Assembly (NCBI RefSeq): GCF_004770105.1
Contig: NZ_RQEY01000028.1
Span: 1 to 58,757 of the forward strand
Length of the DNA: 58,757 bases
Source: Leptospira andrefontaineae
GTDB lineage: Bacteria; Spirochaetota; Leptospiria; Leptospirales; Leptospiraceae
Reading direction: 5' to 3'
Positions 26,727-34,106 of this stretch are shown here, piece by piece (position 1 is the first letter of the stretch; every line of letters begins with the position of its first letter). Both the position numbers and the translations under genes were made by a program. Under the pieces are notes generated by a model that worked only from the letters and a program-made list of their open reading frames with translations, had not been told where the DNA came from and did not search any database.

Positions 26727-27887
26727 TCATTTTGGCATGCTAGGCAAAACCGGACTCGTTAAGGATTTTAAAAAAGATAAAAGGTCTGCTTTTTCCTGGC
26801 CGCTCAATCCTAAGGGACGAATACCGCTACTTAAAAAAGGATTTGTTTCTCCACCTCTATCATAGAGGTCGATGACCTTCTCCAGAGTTGTCAAACTTCC
26901 ATCATGCATATAAGGAGAAGTTAATGCGATATTTCTAAGAGTAGGAGTTTTAAATGCTCCTAGATCCTCACTCACTCCAGTTACTGCAAACCTACCTAGC
27001 TCCGAAGATTCTAGATTTGTAAGTATTTCTTCGTCAGAAGTCGGACTGTTTTTGGACTCAGCCTTTTTTTGAAGGATCTCTTCTAACTTAGGCTGTATCC
27101 TTTTAAACCCCACTCCTAGATTATGGAATTTATCATCGATAAAGATAGCGTATGTTTCACCTATCGTATGACAATCTTGGCATCTCGCCTTGCCCATATA
27201 TAGATTCAAACCTCTGATCGCAGACTCGGATAAGGCCTTCTCATCTTTTCCAAATCGATAGCGATCGAAAGGAGAATTTCCAGAAACGATCGTTCTTTCG
27301 AAAGAAGCAATTGCCATGGCAACATGATCAATCTGAATAGAATCCGAATCGATCCCAAACACAGACTTAAACCTTGAAGTATATTCCGGATCCGATTTTA
27401 CAACCTTAATCAGATCATCATGACTAGATAAGCCATGTTCTACCGGATTTAATAGAGGATCTTTTGACTGACCCTCTAAATCGTTTCTTCTTCCGTCCCA
27501 AAACTGAGATTTATAATAAACTGCATTTAATACTGTAGGTGCATTCCTAGTTCCGGTAAGATTTTTAATACCTTTAGAGACCTTTAGCTTATCTACAAAT
27601 GCTTGTTCAGGCTTATGGCAGGTGGCGCAAGACACAGTTCCATCGGAGCTAAAACGTTTATCAGAATATAATTTGGCACCTAACGATACTTTATCGTTCG
27701 ATTGAGGATTATTCTTAGGAACAGGTATATCTGGCAGTCCTAAAATCCCGCTTGGAATATAGGTGAGTTCTGTTAGGTCAGTGCCCTTCTTCTTTTGGGA
27801 ATCACAGCCTATACAATAAAAAACGAATATAAGAAATATATATCCTAAAGACTTGGAATCGATTCGTGAAAATGTGCTTACTTTCAT
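26727..27887 (-). CDS. Di-haem cytochrome c peroxidase / MauG-like lipoprotein
   Basis: 386 residues. Signal peptide with lipobox-like 'FYCIGCDSQ' (Cys28), then two haem sites: 'CATCH' (87-91) and 'CQDCH' (236-240), the spacing of bacterial di-haem peroxidases. Further family motifs are 'SLGAKLYSDKRFS', 'RNAPTVLNAVYYKSQFWDGR' and 'FKTPTLRNIALTSPYMHDGS'. It probably reduces peroxide with electrons from a cytochrome, or oxidises a protein or small molecule like MauG. First gene of the minus-strand group; no strong ribosome site is visible. Confidence 0.9.
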   Translation of the reverse strand: MKVSTFSRIDSKSLGYIFLIFVFYCIGCDSQKKKGTDLTELTYIPSGILGLPDIPVPKNNPQSNDKVSLGAKLYSDKRFSSDGTVSCATCHKPEQAFVDKLKVSKGIKNLTGTRNAPTVLNAVYYKSQFWDGRRNDLEGQSKDPLLNPVEHGLSSHDDLIKVVKSDPEYTSRFKSVFGIDSDSIQIDHVAMAIASFERTIVSGNSPFDRYRFGKDEKALSESAIRGLNLYMGKARCQDCHTIGETYAIFIDDKFHNLGVGFKRIQPKLEEILQKKAESKNSPTSDEEILTNLESSELGRFAVTGVSEDLGAFKTPTLRNIALTSPYMHDGSLTTLEKVIDLYDRGGETNPFLSSGIRPLGLSGQEKADLLSFLKSLTSPVLPSMPK

Positions 27888-28089
27888 TCGACATCGCCGA
27901 CAAAATTTCCGCTTAGAATAGTTCTAGAATTAAAATCGGTCAAGGCCTGGAGATAGAAAAAAGTTAGATTATTAGAATTTTTTTATCCTTCAATTTGAGA
28001 GTAAGTTTCAAGAATCATTAATAAGTTAAAACATTCGTTTTATTTAAAGTATGTTTTAAAATGAAAGACTAAACATACCTACAGTATTT

Positions 28090-29088
28090 CTATTTCTTTT
28101 CCGGTTCTTCAGGCTTTATCTCTTTTAAAAGTTTCGCCAATTGTTTTGCGGTGTGAGAAGTCCATTCAGGATTTAAATTATCCTCTTCACCGATTACTAT
28201 ATCTTTTTTCCAATAAAGCCATCTAGTCTCTCCAGATTTTTTCCAACCTATCACAGTTGCTTTTTTCCCCGGAGGCAAATTAGGAAAATATAAAACTCGT
28301 TTATTATACTCCATGTAAACAGGCATCATGGAATTGATGTCCTTAAAGATCAGAAGAAAGATCGGCCTTTCTTCTATATTCTTTTTCAAAATTTCCTCTT
28401 CAAGGACGTTTAGGTAAAGCGGAATGATCGGAGAAAAGTTCAAGAATCGGTCACAGTTAATCCAACCGAAATTCAATATAGAAAAACCGACTCTTCTTAA
28501 TTCTGAAACTACGATTACACTTTCAGAATCGCGCATTGTCGTCTGTGCCTTTGCTTTGGACGGAGCAAAAGAGATGTTGGAATTCCAACCAAGGCTATCG
28601 TTTGTCCAATCTATACTTCCATCCTCTTTCTTTTTCCCATAAAAAATCTCATAGCCTGGTTCTGGAGAATTCTTAAATTCCACGCTTAAAGGATTTCTCT
28701 TATTGATTTTTGCTTTTTTACCTTCGGAAGAATACGCTTCTAAACGGATCATCCCCTTGGTTTCGATTGCTTTCTCTCCACTTGTAGTGCTTAAACCGGA
28801 AAGAAGAATATCTGCATTCGTATAATATTCTGCGAGTTCTATCCGGATTTCCCCTGCCAATGGTTTTCCATCTTCCCCAAGAAGAGAGCCCAAAGGAATA
28901 TGTATGATAGTTCCTTCTTCTCCCCTTATTTTGGCATCCTTATCTGCATGGATGAAAAAAACCTGAGTTTCTTTATAACGATAAGAGAAAAGAAAGTCAT
29001 CCCGATCTTTCGTAAAAATTTTCTGAAGGCTAGAACAATTCAGTAGAAGTATGGATAAGTAGGTTAGGCAAAATATTTTTTTGATCAT
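28090..29088 (-). CDS. Lipoprotein of unknown function
   Basis: 332 residues. Signal peptide with lipobox-like 'SILLLNCSSLQ'. The mature protein starts with a beta-rich region ('GTIIHIPLGSLLGEDGKPLA', 'GEIRIELAEYYTNADILLSG') that recalls the surface beta-domains of large adhesins or ZU5-like modules, but I cannot name a family. A charged C-terminal tail ends in 'IKPEEPEKK'. No operon partner: more than 200 bases separate it from the peroxidase gene. Outer-membrane or periplasmic location is likely. Confidence 0.75.
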   Translation of the reverse strand: MIKKIFCLTYLSILLLNCSSLQKIFTKDRDDFLFSYRYKETQVFFIHADKDAKIRGEEGTIIHIPLGSLLGEDGKPLAGEIRIELAEYYTNADILLSGLSTTSGEKAIETKGMIRLEAYSSEGKKAKINKRNPLSVEFKNSPEPGYEIFYGKKKEDGSIDWTNDSLGWNSNISFAPSKAKAQTTMRDSESVIVVSELRRVGFSILNFGWINCDRFLNFSPIIPLYLNVLEEEILKKNIEERPIFLLIFKDINSMMPVYMEYNKRVLYFPNLPPGKKATVIGWKKSGETRWLYWKKDIVIGEEDNLNPEWTSHTAKQLAKLLKEIKPEEPEKK

Positions 29089-29466
29089 GGATTCGGAACT
29101 TCTGTTTTAAAATCTATATCTATCCTGCTAATTACTCAGACAAGAATGTCTGAAAATTTATGTTTAAAAGGTCAATTTTCGGTACACTCTGAATTTCTAA
29201 TGTAGGAATTCCAACAAAGGTATCCCGATAAAATTTTTCTCGCAAAAAAGAATGAAATGTGCTAAGGAGTCCGCTTGCCGGGTACCACCGCACCGGCCCC
29301 CACCCAAAGAAGGGCGGGGACCGCACTCCACAACATAACTCTCACAGCCTTCCTTCGTATAAGATACTGACCTTCTCCTTAACTAATTAAACAATCTCAG
29401 GCATTTTTTCCCAAATCTCTATTAAAACCTGAAGTAATTTCCGTTATTACGGATATAATTTCCACC
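29089..29466. other. Gene-free stretch with GC-rich hairpin and dispersed-repeat-like motif
   Basis: No credible gene (the 64-codon minus frame at 29132-29326 is a chance frame). It contains tgtaggaattccaac (29201-29215), repeated exactly at 38007-38021, and an island far richer in GC than its neighbours (about 29270-29335) with a stem between 'gcccccaccc' and 'gggcggggac' around aaagaa. This looks like a degraded dispersed repeat or a structured RNA. Confidence 0.5.
29201..29215. repeat. 15-bp dispersed repeat, copy 1
   Basis: tgtaggaattccaac, containing the palindrome ggaattcc; identical copy at 38007-38021, also intergenic. Similar short palindromic GGAATTCC/GGAACTCC motifs are frequent between Leptospira genes, from memory. 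Confidence 0.5.
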
Positions 29467-30079
29467 ATGTCAAACTCAACTACATTGCAGAAAGAAACTA
29501 GCAAAGTTCACCAAGAAGTTATAGAAGCGAATCAGAAATATGTTTCTGAGTTCGGTAAAAGGGGGGAATTGGCTCTTCCCCCTGCCAGAAGTTTTACGAT
29601 CCTGACCTGCATGGGACGCTCGTCTGGATCCGGCTAAATATGCGGGCCTTTCCGAAGGAGATGCACACGTTATACGAAACGCTGGAGGAAGAGCAAGTGA
29701 CGATGCGATCCGATCACTTATCATCTCCCACAAACTTTTGGGAACAAAAGAATTTTTCGTGATCCATCACTCAGACTGCGGAATGGCCTTATTCACAGAC
29801 CAGATCATCCGAAATTTACTAGCGAAAAGTCTAAAAACTGCAACTGTGGATTCAAACGGTTGGAGAAACTTGGAAGAATCCGGAGGGTCAGACGAAGCAA
29901 AATATATCCCGTTCTTAACTTTTGAGAATTTGGAGAAGAGCGTGGTAGATGATGTAAAAAGGATCCGAAACCATCCTTTAATCCCTAAGGACATCCCTGT
30001 TTACGGATACTTCTACGATGTGAAAACCGGAAAACTTGTAGAAGTGGAAGAAGCTACCAAAATCGGAAGAGCTTCTTGA
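29467..30079 (+). pseudogene. Beta-carbonic anhydrase broken by a +1 frameshift
   Basis: Read from ATG 29467, the frame gives '[10 protein letters not shown]' and then goes wrong at 'atgggacgc' (29611-29619), stopping at 'taa' about 25 bases on. Dropping one G of ggg (29613-29615) restores '[15 protein letters not shown]', '[15 protein letters not shown]' and '[13 protein letters not shown]' through to 30079, about 203 residues. That is a complete beta-class carbonic anhydrase with the Zn ligands of CxDxR and HxxC. The enzyme hydrates CO2. The break falls inside the first zinc-ligand motif and would abolish activity. Everything else is intact, so it is a very recent mutation or a base-calling error. 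Confidence 0.88.
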
Positions 30080-30094
30080 TTTTTGGAAAAATTA

Positions 30095-30145
30095 CCGGAA
30101 GGAAAATTAGATTCTGAATTTCTAATATTCTCTTCCGGTTTTTAT
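30095..30145. terminator. Hairpin terminator between convergent genes
   Basis: ccggaaggaaaattag (30095-30110) pairs with ctaatattctcttccgg (30122-30138) with a bulge and mismatch, followed by a T-rich run on the + side and preceded by an A-run, so it can serve both strands. Confidence 0.7.
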
Positions 30146-30146
30146 T

Positions 30147-31499
30147 TTAGATCCTGATAGAATATCCAAAAGACCAGATAATACTATGAAGCGGTACCTT
30201 TTGCTCTAGGTGTTTATTCACTAAAGCCTGTTTTACATTAGGATCCAATCCGGAATTCTGGATAGAACTTAAGATAAAATCATTCACCAGCCCATAACCC
30301 TTAGAAGGATCTATAGTTAATCCGTCATTGGTATTTCCAGTTAACGGACCCACCCAAGTTGCTCCTGGGACTGTCCCGACTGTTTGGCCTCCCACACTAT
30401 TTGGATAATAATAATTATTATCTATCATGTAAGTATTCGGCCTATAAACATCGGTGAGCGAAAAAGAGAATCCTAAATACTTTACGGTTAACTTATAGTC
30501 TATATTCTTAAATCCTGACCTTCTATCTATATTATCATTATAGTATTGGTATCCAAAATCGATCCCTGGTTGGATCTTAAAATTTTCTGTGATCTCGTAT
30601 TCATGGAAAACCGAGAATCTATGGAAAGTTGTACCATTAAATGCGTTTGTAGGATATCCTGACTCCAGGTCCTTCTCCCCCGCGATACTTGAACCGCCAA
30701 TTCTTTCGGAAGTCACTCTCACATTATAAGTATAAGTCGGGTGAATATACTTCAGAACAGGCAATGCCCAGCCAAAAGTGAAAAGTCCTAAAGCAAAACT
30801 CGGCTGATTATTTGTATAATAGATCCAGCCTGCATTCCAATCTCCCAAACGATTTGTGGACCATTTATAATTGAGAAGAGTGGCAAGACCTTCTCTCAAT
30901 CCGTTAGGCTCCTTTCTCAATTGATATGTATTTGGATCCTGCATTGCCTTCTCTAAATCAACTCCTGGTCCATACGGATGTGATTGAAAAACTCCATCCA
31001 CATCCCGATTCGTTCTTCCAGTCAAAGGAGAATAGTCCCTGATAATCAGTTGTAATCCTTCTATAGGTGTTGGGATATTCACCATTGTATCCAGAATTAA
31101 AGACTGAGGAACTTGTGAATAAGGCAAATTACCTCTTCGTGCAAAAGCATTTCCGAATAAACTGTTACCGTTGATGAACACATCATTGGTCAAGGATTGG
31201 GTCCAAACCAGATCATAATTCCTTTTTTGAGGAATGATCGCCTTCTGGTCCTTGGCATCTCCTGGATTGTTTTCAGTCTGGATGCTTGCGACCTCGGATT
31301 TGGAAATCCGGATCGGTATAGAATCTTCTAAGCTAAAAATATAATATTCTTCTGCTTCCTTCTCCAGCTTCAGATTTTTCAGGATTTTCCCTGATTTAAG
31401 TCTTACCTCATCTCCCAAAAGAGGTGTGATCAAAAAGAAGGAAAACAGCAAAATCGGCAAAATCTGGTAGGTTTTCTGAATCGACCTAAGTATTTTCAT
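30147..31499 (-). CDS. Outer-membrane beta-barrel protein, divergent from ArsR-type gene
   Basis: 450 residues, signal peptide 'ILPILLFSFFLITPLLGDE'. The first 70 mature residues form a small beta domain ('EVRLKSGKILKNLKLEKE'). A barrel follows with many aromatic-edged strands ('LREGLATLLNYKWSTNRLG', 'GDWNAGWIYYTNNQPSFALG', 'YKLTVKYLGFSFSLTDVY') and a C-terminal 'IIWSFGYSIRI'. It is probably a porin or transporter. 'aaggaga' lies 5 bases before the ATG. It is transcribed away from the ArsR-type gene, with one mirror-image operator on each side of the shared promoter region, so it is likely controlled by that regulator. Ligand unknown. Confidence 0.8.
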   Translation of the reverse strand: MKILRSIQKTYQILPILLFSFFLITPLLGDEVRLKSGKILKNLKLEKEAEEYYIFSLEDSIPIRISKSEVASIQTENNPGDAKDQKAIIPQKRNYDLVWTQSLTNDVFINGNSLFGNAFARRGNLPYSQVPQSLILDTMVNIPTPIEGLQLIIRDYSPLTGRTNRDVDGVFQSHPYGPGVDLEKAMQDPNTYQLRKEPNGLREGLATLLNYKWSTNRLGDWNAGWIYYTNNQPSFALGLFTFGWALPVLKYIHPTYTYNVRVTSERIGGSSIAGEKDLESGYPTNAFNGTTFHRFSVFHEYEITENFKIQPGIDFGYQYYNDNIDRRSGFKNIDYKLTVKYLGFSFSLTDVYRPNTYMIDNNYYYPNSVGGQTVGTVPGATWVGPLTGNTNDGLTIDPSKGYGLVNDFILSSIQNSGLDPNVKQALVNKHLEQKVPLHSIIWSFGYSIRI

Positions 31500-31566
31500 A
31501 GGAGTCTCCTTAGTCCCGTTTGCATAATCTTTGGATTTTAAGGCAAAACGAGGCTTCTTCCCATTA

Positions 31567-31584
31567 GTTCAATAATATTTGAAC
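31567..31584. promoter_or_regulatory. Operator 1 in OMP/ArsR divergent region
   Basis: gttcaataatatttgaac: arms GTTCAA and TTGAAC around six bases. It is the exact reverse complement of the element at 31617-31634. The size and form are those of ArsR-family operators. Confidence 0.7.
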
Positions 31585-31616
31585 TATAAAACTTAGAAAG
31601 TGCTTGTCAATCTTTT

Positions 31617-31634
31617 GTTCAAATATTATTGAAC
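31617..31634. promoter_or_regulatory. Operator 2 in OMP/ArsR divergent region
   Basis: gttcaaatattattgaac, exact reverse complement of operator 1, centre-to-centre distance 50 bases. It lies 31 bases before the regulator start. Two dimers could bind on the same DNA face and control both genes. Confidence 0.7.
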
Positions 31635-31664
31635 TTTATAAGGAGTAATGGAAAAAAAATTCCG

Positions 31665-32009
31665 ATGTCTAAACAACCAACTCATCCCAATTTAGATCAG
31701 ATTGAATTGAACTCCATTTTCGAGGCGGTAAGCGATCCGATCCGCAGGAAAATACTATTGGATCTTTCCGAAAAGGGTGAATCGAATTGTTCGACCTTCC
31801 TAATTTATGCCCCGAAAACAAATCTCTCTTACCATATGGGAAAATTAAGGGACGCAGGCATGATCTTCACTAGATACGAAGGTACTCAGAGATTCTCTAT
31901 CATTCGTAAAGATGACCTGGAAAAAAAATTCCCAGGCCTACTCGATACAATTTTAAAAAGTGCAAGGATAGAAAGCGATCAAGAAGAAGTTTCCGAGATC
32001 AAAGTCTAA
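31665..32009 (+). CDS. ArsR-family winged-helix regulator
   Basis: 114 residues from ATG 31665; an upstream TTG at 31629 lies inside operator 2 and is unlikely. The winged-helix core reads 'IFEAVSDPIRRKILLDLSEK', 'NLSYHMGKLRDAGMIFTR' (recognition helix) and 'YEGTQRFSIIR' (wing). No CxC metal motif of SmtB/ArsR sensors is present; there is one Cys in 'SNCSTFL'. The inducer may thus be something other than a heavy metal. The gene is divergent from an outer-membrane protein with two mirrored palindromes between them; autoregulation is likely. Confidence 0.85.
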   Translation: MSKQPTHPNLDQIELNSIFEAVSDPIRRKILLDLSEKGESNCSTFLIYAPKTNLSYHMGKLRDAGMIFTRYEGTQRFSIIRKDDLEKKFPGLLDTILKSARIESDQEEVSEIKV

Positions 32010-32017
32010 CTCGAAAC

Positions 32018-32974
32018 TTAACCTTTCATTAATTGTAAACCCTGCGCAATACTAACCACAGGTTTATACCCTAACTCTTTTTTAGCCTTATCGATACGAA
32101 TAGTACATTCTTTTCCCATAATATCCACAGGGAATCTCATCATAGGAGGTTCTTTACGAATTCCGAATATTCTCCAGATGCCTTCCACTATCATCGCCAA
32201 AAATCCAGCAAGTGAAGAAGGGATAGAAGCCTGAGGAAGTGTAATTCCTTGAGTTTGCATCATCTCGGTTAAAAATGTTTTTACCGTTTTATCTTCGTCG
32301 TCAGTGATGAAATATATTTGGCCCGGTATTCCCTTTGTTAAAGCAAGTTCGGTTGCATGGACCAAATTTGGGATACATGTTACGGATGTTTTGGCTCTTC
32401 CCCCATCCAACCACATAAATTTTCCTTCGGATACCATCTTCTTGAGAACAGGGAGGACGGATGTATCTCCCGGACCCCAAACTAGCCTTGGTCTCAAAGC
32501 AATTGTTTCAAAACCCGGACGATTCGCGGAGACAACTCTTCTCTCAGCTTCCCCTTTACTGAGACTATAATAGTAAGGAGTTTTTTTAGGATAAGGATAA
32601 GTCTCATCTATCTGTATCATGTCCTGTCCATGAAATAAAGCTGCCTCTGTTCCCATATGTATGAATCTTTTGACTCCTGCTTTTTGAGAAGCTTCCAATA
32701 AGCGAGATGTTCCTTCTACATTTCCATTCCAAAAATCTTGGTAGGTCCCCCATGGGCCAACGAACGCGGCACAATGGATTACAATATCTATTCCAGCTAA
32801 GTCTTGAGCAGTGATAGATTCTAAACTTCCACTCACTATTTCAAAACCTTGTTGAGTTAGGACTGAGTCTGTTTTTGGAGATCTGGATAATACTTTTATC
32901 TTATGTTTTTCTTTTAAATAACGAGCGATCGCTCCGCCTACAAATCCGGAAGCTCCGGTAATAAATAAATTCAT
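32018..32974 (-). CDS. Extended SDR / 3-beta-HSD-like NAD(P)-dependent enzyme
   Basis: 318 residues from ATG 32974, with 'ggagaag' 5 bases upstream. The N-terminal NAD(P) loop is 'FITGASGFVGGAIARYL'; the catalytic Tyr-Lys pair is in 'PYYYSLSKGEAERRVV'; 'IALRPRLVWGPGD' is the family's substrate-region motif. The C-terminal 'KAKKELGYKPVVSIAQGL' is typical of extended SDRs. It probably oxidises or reduces a sterol-like, sugar or flavonoid-type alcohol; the substrate is unknown. It converges on the ArsR-type gene with 8 bases between the stops. Confidence 0.88.
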   Translation of the reverse strand: MNLFITGASGFVGGAIARYLKEKHKIKVLSRSPKTDSVLTQQGFEIVSGSLESITAQDLAGIDIVIHCAAFVGPWGTYQDFWNGNVEGTSRLLEASQKAGVKRFIHMGTEAALFHGQDMIQIDETYPYPKKTPYYYSLSKGEAERRVVSANRPGFETIALRPRLVWGPGDTSVLPVLKKMVSEGKFMWLDGGRAKTSVTCIPNLVHATELALTKGIPGQIYFITDDEDKTVKTFLTEMMQTQGITLPQASIPSSLAGFLAMIVEGIWRIFGIRKEPPMMRFPVDIMGKECTIRIDKAKKELGYKPVVSIAQGLQLMKG

Positions 32975-33098
32975 AACTTCTCCAAGATCCAATTCTCCAA
33001 TGGAAAGTTTTGGAAGTATACTAGAAAATCCGAAAGTCGTTGACCTTTTATAGTTTCAAAAAGAGAATCTAACTTATTCTTTTTAGGTGCAGAAGAAT

Positions 33099-34040
33099 AT
33101 GGGTCTTTTTCAAAAATATAATGTTCTTATTCTATTAAATCTATTCTTAATCTCGAATTTGCAAGCCTCGGAAGAAATTCCCAAAAACGGAACTTCTGAA
33201 AAGAAAAAACAAAAATTCGAATTATTATTAAAGAGGCAAACGTATAGTTTTATTCCTTATAATTTCACATCTTATTCTGAAAAAACAGATCCAAATATTT
33301 CTATAGAAACGAACCATTTACAACAAAATCAAAAGGTATTGGTTCCTGCAGTTTTCAGTTATGAAAACTATGAAAAGAATTATAGAGCAGAGATCTCTTA
33401 TTACGAAGTAGAATTGGTAAATCCGAATTCGAATGTGATCCGATCCAATTCAGGAGTTTTATCTGCGGAAAGATTTTATTATTCTCCTTTAGCAAGATCG
33501 GAATTTGAAGCAAATTTTTATAAGATCATTTCTCCCGCCGAAAATTGGAATTTATATATAGGAGGAGGAATTCGTAATATTAATAAGTATACCTACGGCA
33601 AATATATGTTAGACGGTGCCTTCCAAGAATATTTTTATACATACGGTCCTCAGGTTTCTATCCAATCGTCTTACCAATTTATGGAAAATTTTTCTGCGAA
33701 TATAAGTTTGGATGTATTTTATACGGAAGGAACCAGGTTTTTCAGGACTCCGATGATTTCTACAGACACACTCGTTTTTACGAATGGAAGCGCCGGAACC
33801 AAAGGAATTTTTAGAGGTTATGAATCGGAAATTTCTCTCCAATATAAATTTCATGAGAATATGAGATTTCACTTGGGATATAACCAAATATATTCTTACT
33901 TCAGTTATTTACATTTCGATCAATTGAATCTGAGTTATAATATATCTTCACAATCCCCTAACTCGATAAGCAACGGATCCAGATCAGGGAATTATGAGAT
34001 TTTAAGAGGTTTCTTTTTAGGGTTTTCGGTCTTTTTTTAA
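33099..34040 (+). CDS. Putative outer-membrane beta-barrel protein
   Basis: 313 residues from ATG 33099 (a GTG at 33087 is possible), signal peptide 'VLILLNLFLISNLQASEE'. The mature protein is made of alternating strands rich in Tyr/Phe ('YRAEISYYEVELVN', 'WNLYIGGGIRNINKYTYG', 'QVSIQSSYQFMENF', 'ISLQYKFHENMRFHLGY'), ending in 'FLGFSVFF' with a terminal Phe, as in barrel proteins. Family not recognised. It precedes the histidine kinase gene by 66 bases on the same strand and might be co-transcribed. Confidence 0.75.
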   Translation: MGLFQKYNVLILLNLFLISNLQASEEIPKNGTSEKKKQKFELLLKRQTYSFIPYNFTSYSEKTDPNISIETNHLQQNQKVLVPAVFSYENYEKNYRAEISYYEVELVNPNSNVIRSNSGVLSAERFYYSPLARSEFEANFYKIISPAENWNLYIGGGIRNINKYTYGKYMLDGAFQEYFYTYGPQVSIQSSYQFMENFSANISLDVFYTEGTRFFRTPMISTDTLVFTNGSAGTKGIFRGYESEISLQYKFHENMRFHLGYNQIYSYFSYLHFDQLNLSYNISSQSPNSISNGSRSGNYEILRGFFLGFSVFF

Positions 34041-34106
34041 AAACATCGTTATGCAATTTTCTATACAGGGTTCAGGCGGAGAATAAACTGGAGACCAGAT
34101 ATCAGA

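Noticed and set aside
29132..29326. 64-codon minus-strand frame in the GC-rich island
   Set aside because: No ribosome site, odd composition, and it overlaps the hairpin and dispersed repeat.
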